Assembly (NCBI GenBank): GCA_030770535.1
Contig: JASVEC010000004.1
Coordinates: 806,001 to 870,000 of the forward strand
DNA length: 64,000 bases
Reading direction: 5' to 3'
Source of the DNA: Batkoa obscura
Lineage: Eukaryota > Entomophthoromycota > Entomophthoromycetes > Entomophthorales > Batkoaceae
The notes below the pieces were generated by a model, which saw only the letters and a list, made by a program, of their open reading frames with translations, did no database searches and was not told the origin of the DNA. Made by a program: the position numbers and the translations under genes. This document shows positions 22,528 through 33,504 of the stretch, piece by piece. Every line of letters starts with the position of its first letter. The first letter of the stretch is position 1.

Positions 22528-23733
22528 TTATTGTGAGTGGCTTTGGTTTTGGGTGTAACCGTCTTCATCAATACTACCTAAACCTTGAACTTTAGGCAAA
22601 AGGTCCAAATCAGTAAATTCCCCTTCAGCTTGCTTTTGGCTAATAAGAGTTTGAAGCTGGCGAATGTAGTCAACTGATTTACGTAAAATTTGTCCTTTGT
22701 TACTCTTAGAATTATCAATTAAAGAACTTGGGAGAAGAGTACTGAGCTCTTGAATTTTCTCATTAATGTTATCACGACGACGTCTTTCAACTACAAAAAG
22801 TAAATGAGTAACTATTTTTGTTTAATTTTTAATTATAATTACCAGCATTATGAGATTCTCTGCGACGACGACGTTTTTCCATCATTATTATATCACTAAT
22901 TAAAATTTAGATTCTGAATACAAATAACTAAAATCAACTTACTGTTTCGCGAGATGATCGGGGTCTAGCCCAACTGAGCCTCTGGCAGATCTTGAAGTTG
23001 AGTGCGGTCCATCTGGATTTACTCCATGATTATACCATCCAGAGTTTTGAGAAGCTTGGTTTGGTAAGGACATAGAATAATGTCCTTGGTTAGGAGGATT
23101 TGATGCAAAATTGATATATTGATCTATATTATCATTACTGAAGCTATTTGCATGGTGTCGATTTACCATTCTTGGATTTGAAAGGGGATGGGCGTGGGGG
23201 TGGGAGTTTGCACCGAAACTTGCAGACAAAGAAGGGTCGCTTTCATTAGAATCGTAATTAAAATCTTCTGAAATAGGGGATATAATGTTGTGTGGTGAAT
23301 TATTCAATGATGGTTCTCGAATTCCGTACAAATTTGGATCGTCCCAGTTATTAAAACGGGGTGGACGATGACGATTAATATTTATAGGAGCAACCATAGA
23401 AGATGTTGTAACCCCGATACCATCACCATCTGGACCATGGTTATCAAACATGGGTTCATTCTTTAATGAGTTGGAAAAAGGAGCTACCATATTAGGCATA
23501 GATCCAGAATGTAGTGACAAACGTCTTTGATGATGAGGATGGTGTTGCTGTTGGTGGTGTTGCTGATAATGGTGTGGGATTGCTTGTCCATTACCTCCAA
23601 CTTGTGGTCCCATTGCTTGTTGACCTTGTTGCATGTATGGTGGAAAATTACCATAGTTGTAGAAATTAGGATCATTTGGTGCATTTATGTTGTCTCCTGA
23701 CATACTACGTCCGTTAGGAAAATTATGATTCAT
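22528..23733 (-). CDS. bHLH transcription factor
   Basis: Spliced gene of three exons; start [15 protein letters not shown] at 23733, stop at 22528-22530, about 367 residues, introns near 22893-22940 and 22791-22842. The N-terminal 260 residues are low-complexity, rich in Asn, His, Gln, Pro and Ser, with a His/Gln run near residues 54-70. The C-terminal part is a clear basic helix-loop-helix domain: [20 protein letters not shown], then [13 protein letters not shown], a loop, and [16 protein letters not shown]. The His-Glu-Arg arrangement of the basic region is that of E-box (CACGTG) binders such as USF, MITF and Cbf1 relatives. A short tail with [11 protein letters not shown] follows. No leucine zipper is visible. 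The 5' open frame of exon 1 is long and continuous, so the start is reasonably safe. Confidence 0.88.
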
Positions 23734-26700
23734 TTTTGATTATTATTAAAGCTGTTAACAGAAAGGGTTCTACCCAAAAAAATAAATTATGTATTAAAAA
23801 GTAAATAAGTACACTATAGCACTCAAATGAAAAAAGTCAAACAATATATGAAAAGACAATGGATATTCTAAAATTGCAGAAGGTTAATGAATATATTATA
23901 TTGTTTCAAAGAATATTCAATTTAATTAAGGAATGAAAATCGAATTTTTTGGTTAAAAATATTGCTGGTCAGGCGACTAAAGCACCTTTTTATAGCTTAA
24001 TATGAATAATAGGACTCAACAAAATATTACTATCCTTAAGATAAATAGGCTTTTATCCTTAGTTAAGCCAATCATTTTAAAAAGTGCTTATAATTCTTCC
24101 AATCATTAACAGTGGATATTAATGTTTCAAAATTTCAATAAGGTTATTGGATATTTAAAGGATAAGGGATTCTTTTTTAAACCAATCAACATTTAGTATT
24201 TTGTTCTAGGCTGGATACCTTTACTAATTTTAAAAAATGAGCTTAATTCCGGTTTGTTTCCAAAATATACTGTTTATTTATTCGTATCTTTTAATATTTG
24301 CAGGCAACATTATAAAATTTATATAAAATTCTTAAAACCTTTTAACTAAAATAAATAATTATCCATCGTTTACATTCATTAGGCTTGGTAATGTCCAAGA
24401 TTTGTAAAATAACTTCAATGAAATGAATAACATAAAGGATATCTAGTGTAAGTGTGAGTGTTATTAATTTCATATCAAACGAGAATACAGATAATCAAGA
24501 TATAGTATCAGTTATAATTTATTATTAAAATAGATATCCTTAATTAAATGAATTAAAAATATAATAATATTAAGTGCATATTTTATCGTAGTAACAAAAA
24601 TGGTTTAAGCCGTTTTTGAATTCACTCCCCTAATTTAATATATTAACTGGGCGAAATTTTATTGAAGAATACCAATATACAATAGGAATATACAACTACT
24701 TATTTGATGTTAAAATATACAAATTTACATAGTGTTGGTAACTTCTCCTTAATATTATTCTCAAAAGTAAGTACATTTTCTTAATTAAGTAAAATTTCGT
24801 ACAGCGTGACCCCGCATAATTCCTTAAAGGTTCAAATTTCAAATACTTTATCAAATTGTTCTTATTTTAGCATTCCTGTCTACTTATATGACTCAGGCTT
24901 TGCATAATTGACAATTTAACTAGAAACTCGACAAAATGCTTAAAAAACCATTGAACACCACCAAACCACTTTAAAGAAAACTTACAATATATTTTATTTA
25001 TGGCTTTAAAATAGGAATGTGTATTAAATTTATTTTTAATATAAATGACGGCAATGTTCTTTAGTTTCTCAACAAAATTGTTATATCCCCCTAAACTATA
25101 TTCCTTACTTATATGCTATACACTAATAATTTCCAATTATCCCTTCATAATATATTCTATGGGTGCTAAAGAATATTTTTAATTTGATTATTAGCTAATA
25201 AATTGAATTTAGTTTATAAGAATAGTTTTAATTAATTTTCGAAATTGTAGTAAACTCTGAAGATAAATAGATACTACAAGTAGCTTAGTTTATAATATTT
25301 AAAACAGCTCAAATATTGACCTTCAGTAGCCTTAAAATTCGTAAAAATAGTTTAATAGTTTGCGAAAAACTATTAATGGAAGTAAACTTATTGATCCTCT
25401 TTTTAAATATATCAAGTTTGATTTTTGTATAAAATTATAAGTTTGATTATTTCATAGTACATTTTACAAAAACCGATGGGCTGCCAACCTCAAAATACAT
25501 CAAAATAGAAACTCTAATGATTCCAATCACTTAATATTTATTACTTTCCCTCTTATAGTATAATATAGATGCTAGTCTTAAATGTGTTTAAATCTGTTAG
25601 CATGCTAGCAAAATACAAACATCATTTTTCCTAATATCATAACTGATATGTAGTAATGAACCTTTTTCCAGTTTTTGAAAATTCAAAGTCGTACTTATTC
25701 TTAATGTAATCGTAAACTAAAGCAGCTGATTATATCGCTAAATTTAATGTCATCATTAATATAAAATGATCTTAATGAATTAATTGGCTAATATATTATA
25801 AGATATTAGAATAACTATGGTTGATGCTAGGTGATACTGAAATCCTGTTTCGTTCATTATACCCTTAAACAAAATGATCCATCTAAATTTCAATTTTATT
25901 CTTTTTTGATAAAACTACCCCTTTAAACCATAACGCTGTAAGGGATTTTGTAGAAATAGACATGTTAAATGTCATTCAATATTTCAATATTTCAATATTT
26001 GTTAAACATTATTTTTTGGCTATAAATTGTAATTTAACAAAAAAAATGATGTTATGATTTCAATTAGCTTAACAGCGGTATTAGGACATATTTATAAGCA
26101 AGTTTACTAATTTTATTAAATTCTACCTTAACTATTTTGAAGGAAATCGATTGAAAACCTTATAGCAACTACTATCCTAAAACAAATAAACTTGTGGCCA
26201 AATCAGCTGGTGTATGTCGTAATAAGACATTTATGCTACTTCTCAAAAGTCATCTCAGGATTTTTGTTTCAAACAAATTCAAAGTTTTATAAACTTCCTT
26301 TTGATAGTGTATTAGCAATCTAAGCAGATAATAGAAATTCGCTTTTATAAAATAAAGCTTTATTTTCTTTACCTCAATTTAAATGATCGCATGATATAGT
26401 ATAGCAAATAATAAAGCGAAAATAAAGTGAATCAAAGTGATAGTATGTTTTAGTCTCGATTTATTAATACTATATTTTTCTACCGATATAAATTTTTTTA
26501 TAGTTCATGCTACTAAAATTAAACTGTAAACCACAAAAGTTTTATTTGTTCATAGTTTAGGTTTAGTGGTTTTTCCGTTGAATAAATATTAAAATGCGAC
26601 TACCTTTTCTTTTGAATCAACACAGGTGTATCATTTTATATACTTTATAAACAATAGTTTAATAATTGATCATCTCTTATATTTCTAAAAAGTGAGATTT

Positions 26701-28179
26701 TTGTTTTATACTTATATATTACTAATCATGATATGCCTCAATAACTTATAATAATCAATTGTTTGAAAGGATTATTTCAACTTGAGATGATATAGTTTTT
26801 TCCCTTATGTTCATGTAATGAGTAATTAAAGTATTTTAGGGCGTTACTGTCTATAGAAACAAATAACTTTCAATGTAAACAATGTAGTACCTAGCGGCAA
26901 CTACAATCGATACTTTGTTATCTCACGATTGTATATATACAATATTACTTTTTATCTCAATCGCTTTTTAAACCAATAGTACAAATATGTTAGTAACAGT
27001 TTATGTCACTTTACTAAATCAAAGTTATGAAAAGCAAATTGAATACCCTGAGAATTTTGTTTTTCTATTTTCTTGTTCTGATAAAGTATAGCCTAATTAT
27101 TAGGCCGAAATTGAGCATTGGGAATTAAAGTAGTGTAAACTTTAAGCCATTTTTATTTAAATGAATTTCGATGTCAATTTTTTTTATGCAGATTAATTTC
27201 ATATTAATATAAACCGAACTAAAGTTTCGGGTTTTAGTCTAAATACAAAGGTAAAAAGCTTCAGAATAAATACTTCATATTTATCCTGAAAATACATTAA
27301 AATAATAATAGTTGTATTGATACATAAACCTTATAAGCTTTAAGCTTAACTGACACCCCTTGTTGAGGAACTTCGATGTTACAAGGTATACAATCTCATA
27401 GTGAAATCATTCTAGTAGATTTATATAATGAATAATTTTATTATTTTATGTTTATAGAGCTGTAAATGCTATATTAAATAATTTGAGATAGTTTTAATTT
27501 ATTGAACTAGACCTAATTAAAAATTAAAAATTAAAAACTAGCAACATTTATCGCTTGTTTAATCCAAAGAGTGACTATTTTTTTAACAAAAAATGACATA
27601 ACTTGGAAGCTAATATATTGTTTGTGAAGCATAATTTCTATTCTTTAGTTTTAAAGTACAAGGTCATATAATTAACTAATAGGGATTGGACTGAATAGGA
27701 ACATTTAATTCGGACCGATTGAGGTATTGATCAAGTGATTATCAAATGATAAACTTATTACATATTGCTGATTAATTTTCGGTTCATGTGAGAAATAATG
27801 TTAGATTATTTATAAATTTGTCCTTCTAAGAATAACTTTTCTTTAATAAAATTTAAGTAAAAGAGCTATTTTTATTTGCTAGTTTTATTTAGTTAAACTA
27901 TAAATAAATACTAGTTTAAAAAATATAAAAAACATGAACATGTTTTTTTATTTTGCTTCTTTATCCATTTTTTATGCAAAGGAAAAATTGAACAAGTTAT
28001 TAAATAAATTCTTAAGACATTACCAGATAAGTATCCTATTACTTAGAAAATCAAGGTTCTTATTATATAAAGTTTGTTTTTTATTATACTTATTGATGTT
28101 TTGTTTAAATATAAAACATACTTTTTTATATGAATTTAAATAAATATTATAAAAACTAAAATATTTGATTGTTATTTAT
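23734..28179. other. 4.4-kb stretch without recognisable genes
   Basis: The longest empty region in the window. It is extremely AT-rich with dense stops in all frames, no MITE-A or element B copy, and no open frame that looks coding. The 69-residue frame at 27934-28143 has low-complexity hydrophobic/basic composition and is probably chance. It lies between the bHLH gene and the first transposon island. It might be decayed transposon sequence, a long regulatory region of the bHLH gene, or unrecognised non-coding RNA. Confidence 0.55.
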
Positions 28180-28183
28180 ATAT

Positions 28184-28281
28184 GGGAATATATTTTTGTG
28201 TATAAGAATTTACTAACAATCTTTCCGCTCAAGTAGCGTTTAAAAGGTGGAAAAAGTGATGAAGTCAAAAAAAACACCCCC
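28184..28281 (+). repeat. MITE-A copy 5
   Basis: A 98-bp copy flanked by ATAT (28180-28183 and 28282-28285). The right-hand ATAT is also the left flank of the 2.8-kb transposon that follows. The left end reads GGGAATAT. Confidence 0.88.
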
Positions 28282-28788
28282 ATATGGGGGTGTCTGAACT
28301 GGTTTCATTTTTTATCCAATTTTTAAATTATTTTATTATAATTTATATTTTAGATTAGCGGAATTTCTATCAAATTTAATATAAATTCCCGGATTAGCAA
28401 GGCTTTTACCAATATAGCCTATATAGTGTAGTGATATTAATCAAAGTTGTAATATGTAAATAAATATATATTTTTATAAAACTTTATTAAGAAATATTTA
28501 TTATTAACTGTTTTACAGCCAACATTGCAGATTTGCTATCAAATGAACAAATTATTTTAATGTTATAATTACATTATTGATATATCACCAAGCTAATAAA
28601 TAGCTGCATGGGAGGGAGCGGTTAGCCCCAAAACTATAATTAACCATCCCTATGTAACACAAGCAGTGTAATAATAGTTTTTACTTATTATTACAACTAC
28701 TTGCTCTTTGACTATTTATTAACTTAGCTATTATTAATTTAAGTAATATCAACATTTAATAATTGATTTCTATCATCTAATAAGCTAC

Positions 28789-30448
28789 TTACTTGCTTAC
28801 TTGCTTACTAAATATTGAAACTTTTAAATTTTCAGTTATTTTTATAAGATAGTCTGGGGTTAATCTTTTAATTTTTCTATTTTCTATAGACCCTATAACT
28901 CTGATTGTAACTATATCGCTTTTTTTTGATCTATCAGATACTGGATAACAGTGTAGTTTATTACCACGTTTAATAAAATGTAAATACTTTTTAATACCTT
29001 GTATTTTTATTATATCTTTGTTTCTTTCATACTTTTTAAAAATTATAATTGTTTTCCCATTATTGACAGTTGAGTTATTAACTCTATTATGTTCACAAAT
29101 AAAAATCTCAAATTTTGAAACTAATTGATCAATATCTATTTTACCTAATGCTTCAAAACTATTTTTCCACTGTGAAAGATTTCCAAAATGTTCGTCAACT
29201 ATACTTTTTCCATGATGCTCAGCAAAAAAATTAAGATCAATATTTAAACTATTATTTATTTTATAAATTTCTTCAAATATTTAATGCAAAAACTCTTGAG
29301 ATTTAAAATGATATCCTGTATCTGCCCATATATTAATTTTTGTAAACTTTTTAAATAAAGGCTCTTTAGATATCAAATCAATTAAACAATCTCCTGCATA
29401 TGCTGAATCATGATTTAATATTTCAGATAAATAATCAAAATAAACTTTGCCTATTGTTTTATCATTTTTTAAATATAAAACGCCAAACCCTAATACTGAT
29501 ATAGCTTGTTTATTATAATGATCTAAACTTATTGGATCTGGTCTTGTTCCTATTTCCATATTTTGTTTAAAGTCTAAAATTATTATACAACTTCTATTAT
29601 TTAATTTTTTAATAGTTTATTAAACATGTTTTTTTGAGTATCAACACAAAATTCGTGTAATTTATATAACCTTTTTTCTTTATTGAAAGATTCTTCTATC
29701 TCTTTTTTATTTTTTGTCGCTGTATTTATTTTATTTTCAAATAACTTTTTTCTAACTGTATAGTGGGCACATATATTACATAAAGCTGTTTTTCTTGCTG
29801 GATTTTTAAAATTATTTGATATATATTTGAAAAATGTTGACCTAGCTACTGCTTTATCTTTTAAATCATTAAGATACTTACTGTATATCATTCTTCTACT
29901 TTTATTTAATATATATATTATCTGACGAATATTTATTATCATTATTTTTTTTATTGAATCTTGATGAAATAGTTGAATTATCAAGTAAATATTGTATAAT
30001 AATCTCAATTTGCTCATCTTTAATTTTTTTTGTATTTTTGATAATAGGTTGTAACGTTGGTGTTTTATTATTATTAGTTATTTTTGAATAATCATATTGA
30101 TTTCTACTTGTATTAAATCCAAAACTTTTACATTCATCAAAAGAATATACTGAAGCTATAGTCGATAATAATGCTACTTGTTGATTTTTATTTCCTGTTT
30201 CCTTTAAAGCACTAATTTTATACATTGCTTGATTAAGTTTGTTATTATTAATAGTAAAATTTAATAACTTTTCTTTTCTTTTCTTTTCTTTTTTTTATTT
30301 TATTATAAAATTCCATAAACTTTGGGCTATTGTGAATAGTTGTTAAAATTGATGTAAATGAATTACAATGTTTATATAATGTGCTTCTCCCTATCGTATT
30401 AAAATTTTTAGAAATTCCATTTCGAAGTTTAGTTATAAAAGCTTGCAT
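28789..30448 (-). pseudogene. Transposase of Tn-A copy 1
   Basis: The reading direction is minus, from an N-terminus reading MQAFITKLRNGISKNF at 30448. The N-terminal part lies in two or three frames (30248-30448, 29902-30225, 29601-30017). The catalytic part has first Asp in IILDFKQNMEIGTRPDP (around 29530-29565), second in INIWADTGYHFKS, and third in FFAEHHGKSIVDGHFG (around 29190-29240). A CxxC pair (LCNICAHY) and HEFCVDTQ precede the first Asp. The frame changes near 29910 and near 29605 are shared with copy 2. This copy also carries an extra stop at 29281-29283, where copy 2 encodes Tyr. It is therefore unlikely to make an active enzyme. Confidence 0.75.
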
Positions 30449-30540
30449 TTTGTTTTTATTTTGATAAAAAATAAAGTCAAATAATTATATATCTATATCT
30501 TATATATCTATTGAACATTTAATTAAAAAATACAAAGCAC

Positions 30541-30901
30541 TGTGAAATATCGTTTCATCAGCTCTATGATTGATTATCGTATAATAATCACTTAACTTGT
30601 TTACAAAACTAGTTGGAGTATAAAAGAGATTCTTCAACATAATAGCTCGAGGCTTTTTAATTGAATTGTTCCCTAACATCGTACCTTTAATAAAGCCACT
30701 AAGTCTTTCTGACAATATCTTACGTAGATTTTAGAGTAATATTATCCATTCTATTTGTTTTACATAGTTCGTAGCTTATTAGGTATTATTCCTATTAATT
30801 TAAGTCTATCTTAGTTACATAAACTAAGACCTTTTGACTTACGGCCAGTTAATTAAGCTAGAGCTGCTTTTAACTCCAATCACTGAGTACTAACTTTCAC
30901 A
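30541..30901 (-). mobile_element. Element B copy 1, nested in Tn-A copy 1
   Basis: A 361-bp element starting TGTGAAATATCG and ending ACTTTCACA, in reverse orientation. It matches element B copies elsewhere but lacks part of the interior. The same insertion is present at the same position in Tn-A copy 2 (50284-50640), so it predates the spread of these two transposons. Confidence 0.75.
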
Positions 30902-31064
30902 AACATATAATTAAAAAAATAAAATAAGTCTTAAGTTAAATTTTTATATTTAATTTTAAGCTTTTTAAATTTAGCTAATCGTACATTAAAGACTTATAAA
31001 TTTAAATTTAAAATTTGGATTAATCTCTAGTTAAATTCTGAAACCAATTCGGACACCCCCATAT

Positions 31065-31164
31065 AGAGATGAGTTTTTCTGTTTAAGAATTTTACTAACA
31101 ATTTTTTGATTTAAATAGCATTTAAAAAATTAAAAAAAGTAATAAGACTATAAAAAACATCCTT
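31065..31164 (+). repeat. MITE-A copy 6, diverged
   Basis: A 100-bp copy immediately after Tn-A copy 1, sharing its ATAT (31061-31064) and followed by ATAT (31165-31168). The core is more diverged than in other copies (AACAATTTTTTGATTTAAATAGC). Confidence 0.78.
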
Positions 31165-31327
31165 ATATTAAGTATTAATTAATATTTATATTTTTGGTTA
31201 TTTTAAATAATTAGCTATTATTTTTTATTATTTTTTATATTCTTATTAAAGCTTTTTAATATTATATATCAACAAATATGTTTATTATTTAATAACTAAC
31301 ATATGAGGATGTTTTTTTTGGCTTCAT

Positions 31328-31884
31328 TGTGAAAGTTGATACTTAGTGGTCGAAGTTAAAAGCTACTCTTGCTTAATTAACTTGCCTTGAGTCGAATGGT
31401 CTTAGTTTATGTAACTAAGATAGACTTAACTTAATAGAAATAGTACGTGATAAGCTACGAATTATGTAAACAAATACAATGGAAGATACTACCGTAAAAT
31501 CTATGTAAGATGTTGTCAGAAAGACTTAGTGACTTTATTAATGATACGTTATCAGGGGGTAATCCAATTAAAAAAGCCACTAAGTCTTTCTGACAACTTC
31601 TTACATAGATTTTACAGTAGTATCTTTTATTCTATTTGCTTTACATAGTTCGTAACTTATTACGTATTATTCTTATTCATTTAAGTCTATCTTAGTTATA
31701 TAAACTAAGACCGTTCGACTCAAGGCAAGTTAATCAACCAAGAACTGCTTTTAACTCCTACCACTAAGTGCCAGCTTTCACATAAGGAACTCTGAATTGA
31801 TTGTGTTTGAACTTGAGAATACAACAACTTAAGTGATTGTTGTATTATAATCAATCTGAGAGCTAAATAAAGCAATATTTCACA
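31328..31884 (+). mobile_element. Element B copy 2, with internal foldback
   Basis: A 557-bp element, TGTGAAAGTTG to ATATTTCACA, inserted in MITE-A copy 7 with a perfect 4-bp target duplication TCAT (31324-31327 and 31885-31888). The left 206 bases (31328-31533) are repeated in inverted orientation at 31576-31782, giving a large foldback. The remaining 100 bases are the normal right end. No coding capacity. Confidence 0.82.
31576..31782 (-). repeat. Right arm of foldback in element B copy 2
   Basis: Inverted duplicate of 31328-31533 at about 90% identity by eye, beginning GCCACTAAGTCTTTCTGACA and ending GCTTTCACA. Together the arms could fold into a stem of about 200 bp with a 42-base loop. 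Confidence 0.8.
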
Positions 31885-32315
31885 TCATCACTTCTTCCAT
31901 CTTTCAAGCGTTACTTGAGCGGAAAAATTGGTAGTAAAATTCTTAAACACGAAAATACATCCTCATTTGATAATTTAAAAAAAAACTATATAAGTTTAAA
32001 AGTTACAAATAATAGATTAAATTAAACTATTTTTTTTAAAAAACTTATTATATTTTTTAGCAGGAAATTAAAAAAAAAAGTAAAATAACAAAATATTTAA
32101 TAAAAAAGTATTAAATTTAATAAAAATATTAAAATATTAAAAACATTTCCTATATAAAGCTTCTTTTTTAATGATAATAAGCACAGATTATAAATTGTTA
32201 GCTTATTATTTGTATTAACTAATTAAACTATTAAATTATAGTTTTATTATTAAATATAAACCTAAAAGTTTAAGTATGGTAGCAAATGCATTAAATTATA
32301 AAAATAATTATATAT

Positions 32316-32413
32316 GGGGATGTTTTTTTTAGTTTCATTATTTTTTTCATTTTTAAGCGCTATTTGAGTGGAAAGATTGTTAGTAAAATTCTTAAACAGA
32401 AAAATACATCCCC
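32316..32413 (-). repeat. MITE-A copy 8
   Basis: A 98-bp copy with perfect ends (GGGGATG to CATCCCC) and ATAT on both sides (32312-32315, 32414-32417). Confidence 0.9.
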
Positions 32414-32624
32414 ATATTTATAATAAAAAAATCTAATTAAAAGTTTAGTATTATTAAAACCTATTCAGTTAATTACTATTTTTATTATTATTCCTACTAT
32501 AATGCTATTCTTTGCTTTAATTAAAAAAGTATAATATAATAATTTTAAATAAACAACTATAGCTAAATATGTCTAAATTTTTTTATAAAACTTTTTAAAT
32601 TAACCATTAAAACATTAATAAAAT

Positions 32625-32720
32625 GAGGATGTATTTTCGTGTTTAAGAATTTTACTACCAATTTTTCCGCTCAAGTAACGCTTAAAAGATGGAAGAAGTG
32701 ATGAAGCCAAAAACACTCCC
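32625..32720 (+). repeat. MITE-A copy 9 (AAAT target duplication)
   Basis: A 96-bp copy, GAGGATG to CACTCCC, flanked by AAAT on both sides (32621-32624, 32721-32724). With copy 2 (ATTT) this defines a 4-bp AWWT target. Confidence 0.87.
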
Positions 32721-32955
32721 AAATAATAAATTTAATAAAAAAAATTTATTATTTATCTGCTATTTTTTTAATTTTTTTTACTTTTTTCCTTATATGTTAA
32801 CAGCTTCAGCTAACGATATAGCTTTATTATACTGTATATATATTTTTTTATCAAGGTTTATCAAAAAAAATAATATCAGATAAAAGTTTTTAGTTTATTT
32901 TAGTATTTTAAAAAAATCAACTAAACTTTCAAATATTAAAGTTTTTTTTTAGTAT

Positions 32956-33504
32956 TGTGAAAGTTGGTACTCAGTGGTAGGAGTTAAAAGCAGTTTTTGG
33001 TTGATTAACTTGCCTTGAGTCGAACGGTCTTAGTTTATGTAACTAAGATAGGCTTAAATTAATAGGAATAGTACGCAATAAAATATGAACTATTTAAAAC
33101 AAATAGAATAGAAGTTACTACTGTAAAATCTACGTAAGATATTGTCAGAAAGACTTGGTGGTTTTATTAATGGCACGATATCAGGGAGTGATTCTATTAA
33201 AAAGCGTCGAGTTGTTGTGTTGAGTAGTCTCTTTTATACTCCAACTTGGTGGCTATATGTAAGGCGCATAATGATAGCTATTCCTTATTATAGTTACCAA
33301 GTATGGACATTAAAACGTGGACAATAAGTTCTTTGCAATTAGACGATAAAAATTCTCACAGAAAATCTAAATGAGGAACTCTGAATTGATTATACCACAT
33401 GGATCACGGTCAAATTGATTACAAGACTACAACTGGTTTTGTAATCAAGTTAAAGGATTATTGTCTTATAATTAATTCGAGAGCTGATAAACCAATATTT
33501 TACA
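32956..33504 (+). mobile_element. Element B copy 3, without foldback
   Basis: A 549-bp copy, TGTGAAAGTTGGTACTCAGTGG to ATATTTTACA. It shares the left end and the right end (GAACTCTGAATTGATT) with copy 2 but has a unique interior in place of the inverted arm, so it may be nearer the ancestral form. The short open frame inside is not convincing as a gene. The flanks (GTAT, ATAG) do not match. Confidence 0.75.

Larger units (their letters stand above)
28286..31060 (-). mobile_element. Tn-A copy 1: DDE DNA transposon, decayed
   Basis: A 2,775-bp element with terminal inverted repeats of about 22 bases (left GGGGGTGTCTGAACTGG, right the complement of GGGGGTGTCCGAATTGG), flanked on both sides by ATAT. 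It encodes a transposase on the minus strand (28789-30448) and contains a nested element B (30541-30901). Compared with copy 2 it lacks about 90 bases near the left end and has an extra in-frame stop in the catalytic domain. The 4-bp AT-rich target duplication suggests the Sola superfamily, which is known for 4-bp duplications, but I cannot confirm this from motifs alone. Confidence 0.85.
31305..31964 (-). repeat. MITE-A copy 7, interrupted by element B
   Basis: The outer parts (31305-31327 and 31885-31964) form one reverse-oriented MITE-A, beginning GAGGATG and ending CATCCTC. Element B copy 2 splits it at TTCAT. The flanks are ATAT and ATTT. Confidence 0.85.

Noticed and set aside
27934-28143. 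69-residue plus-strand frame before the first MITE-A of the island
   Set aside because: Dominated by Phe, Leu, Tyr and Lys with no conserved pattern; looks like chance in AT-rich DNA.
32689-32883. 64-residue plus-strand frame
   Set aside because: Starts inside MITE-A copy 9 and runs into low-complexity DNA.
33142-33327. 61-residue frame in element B copy 3, similar to a minus-strand frame at 30500-30715
   Set aside because: The similarity comes from both lying in element B; other copies do not keep the frame, so it is not a conserved protein.
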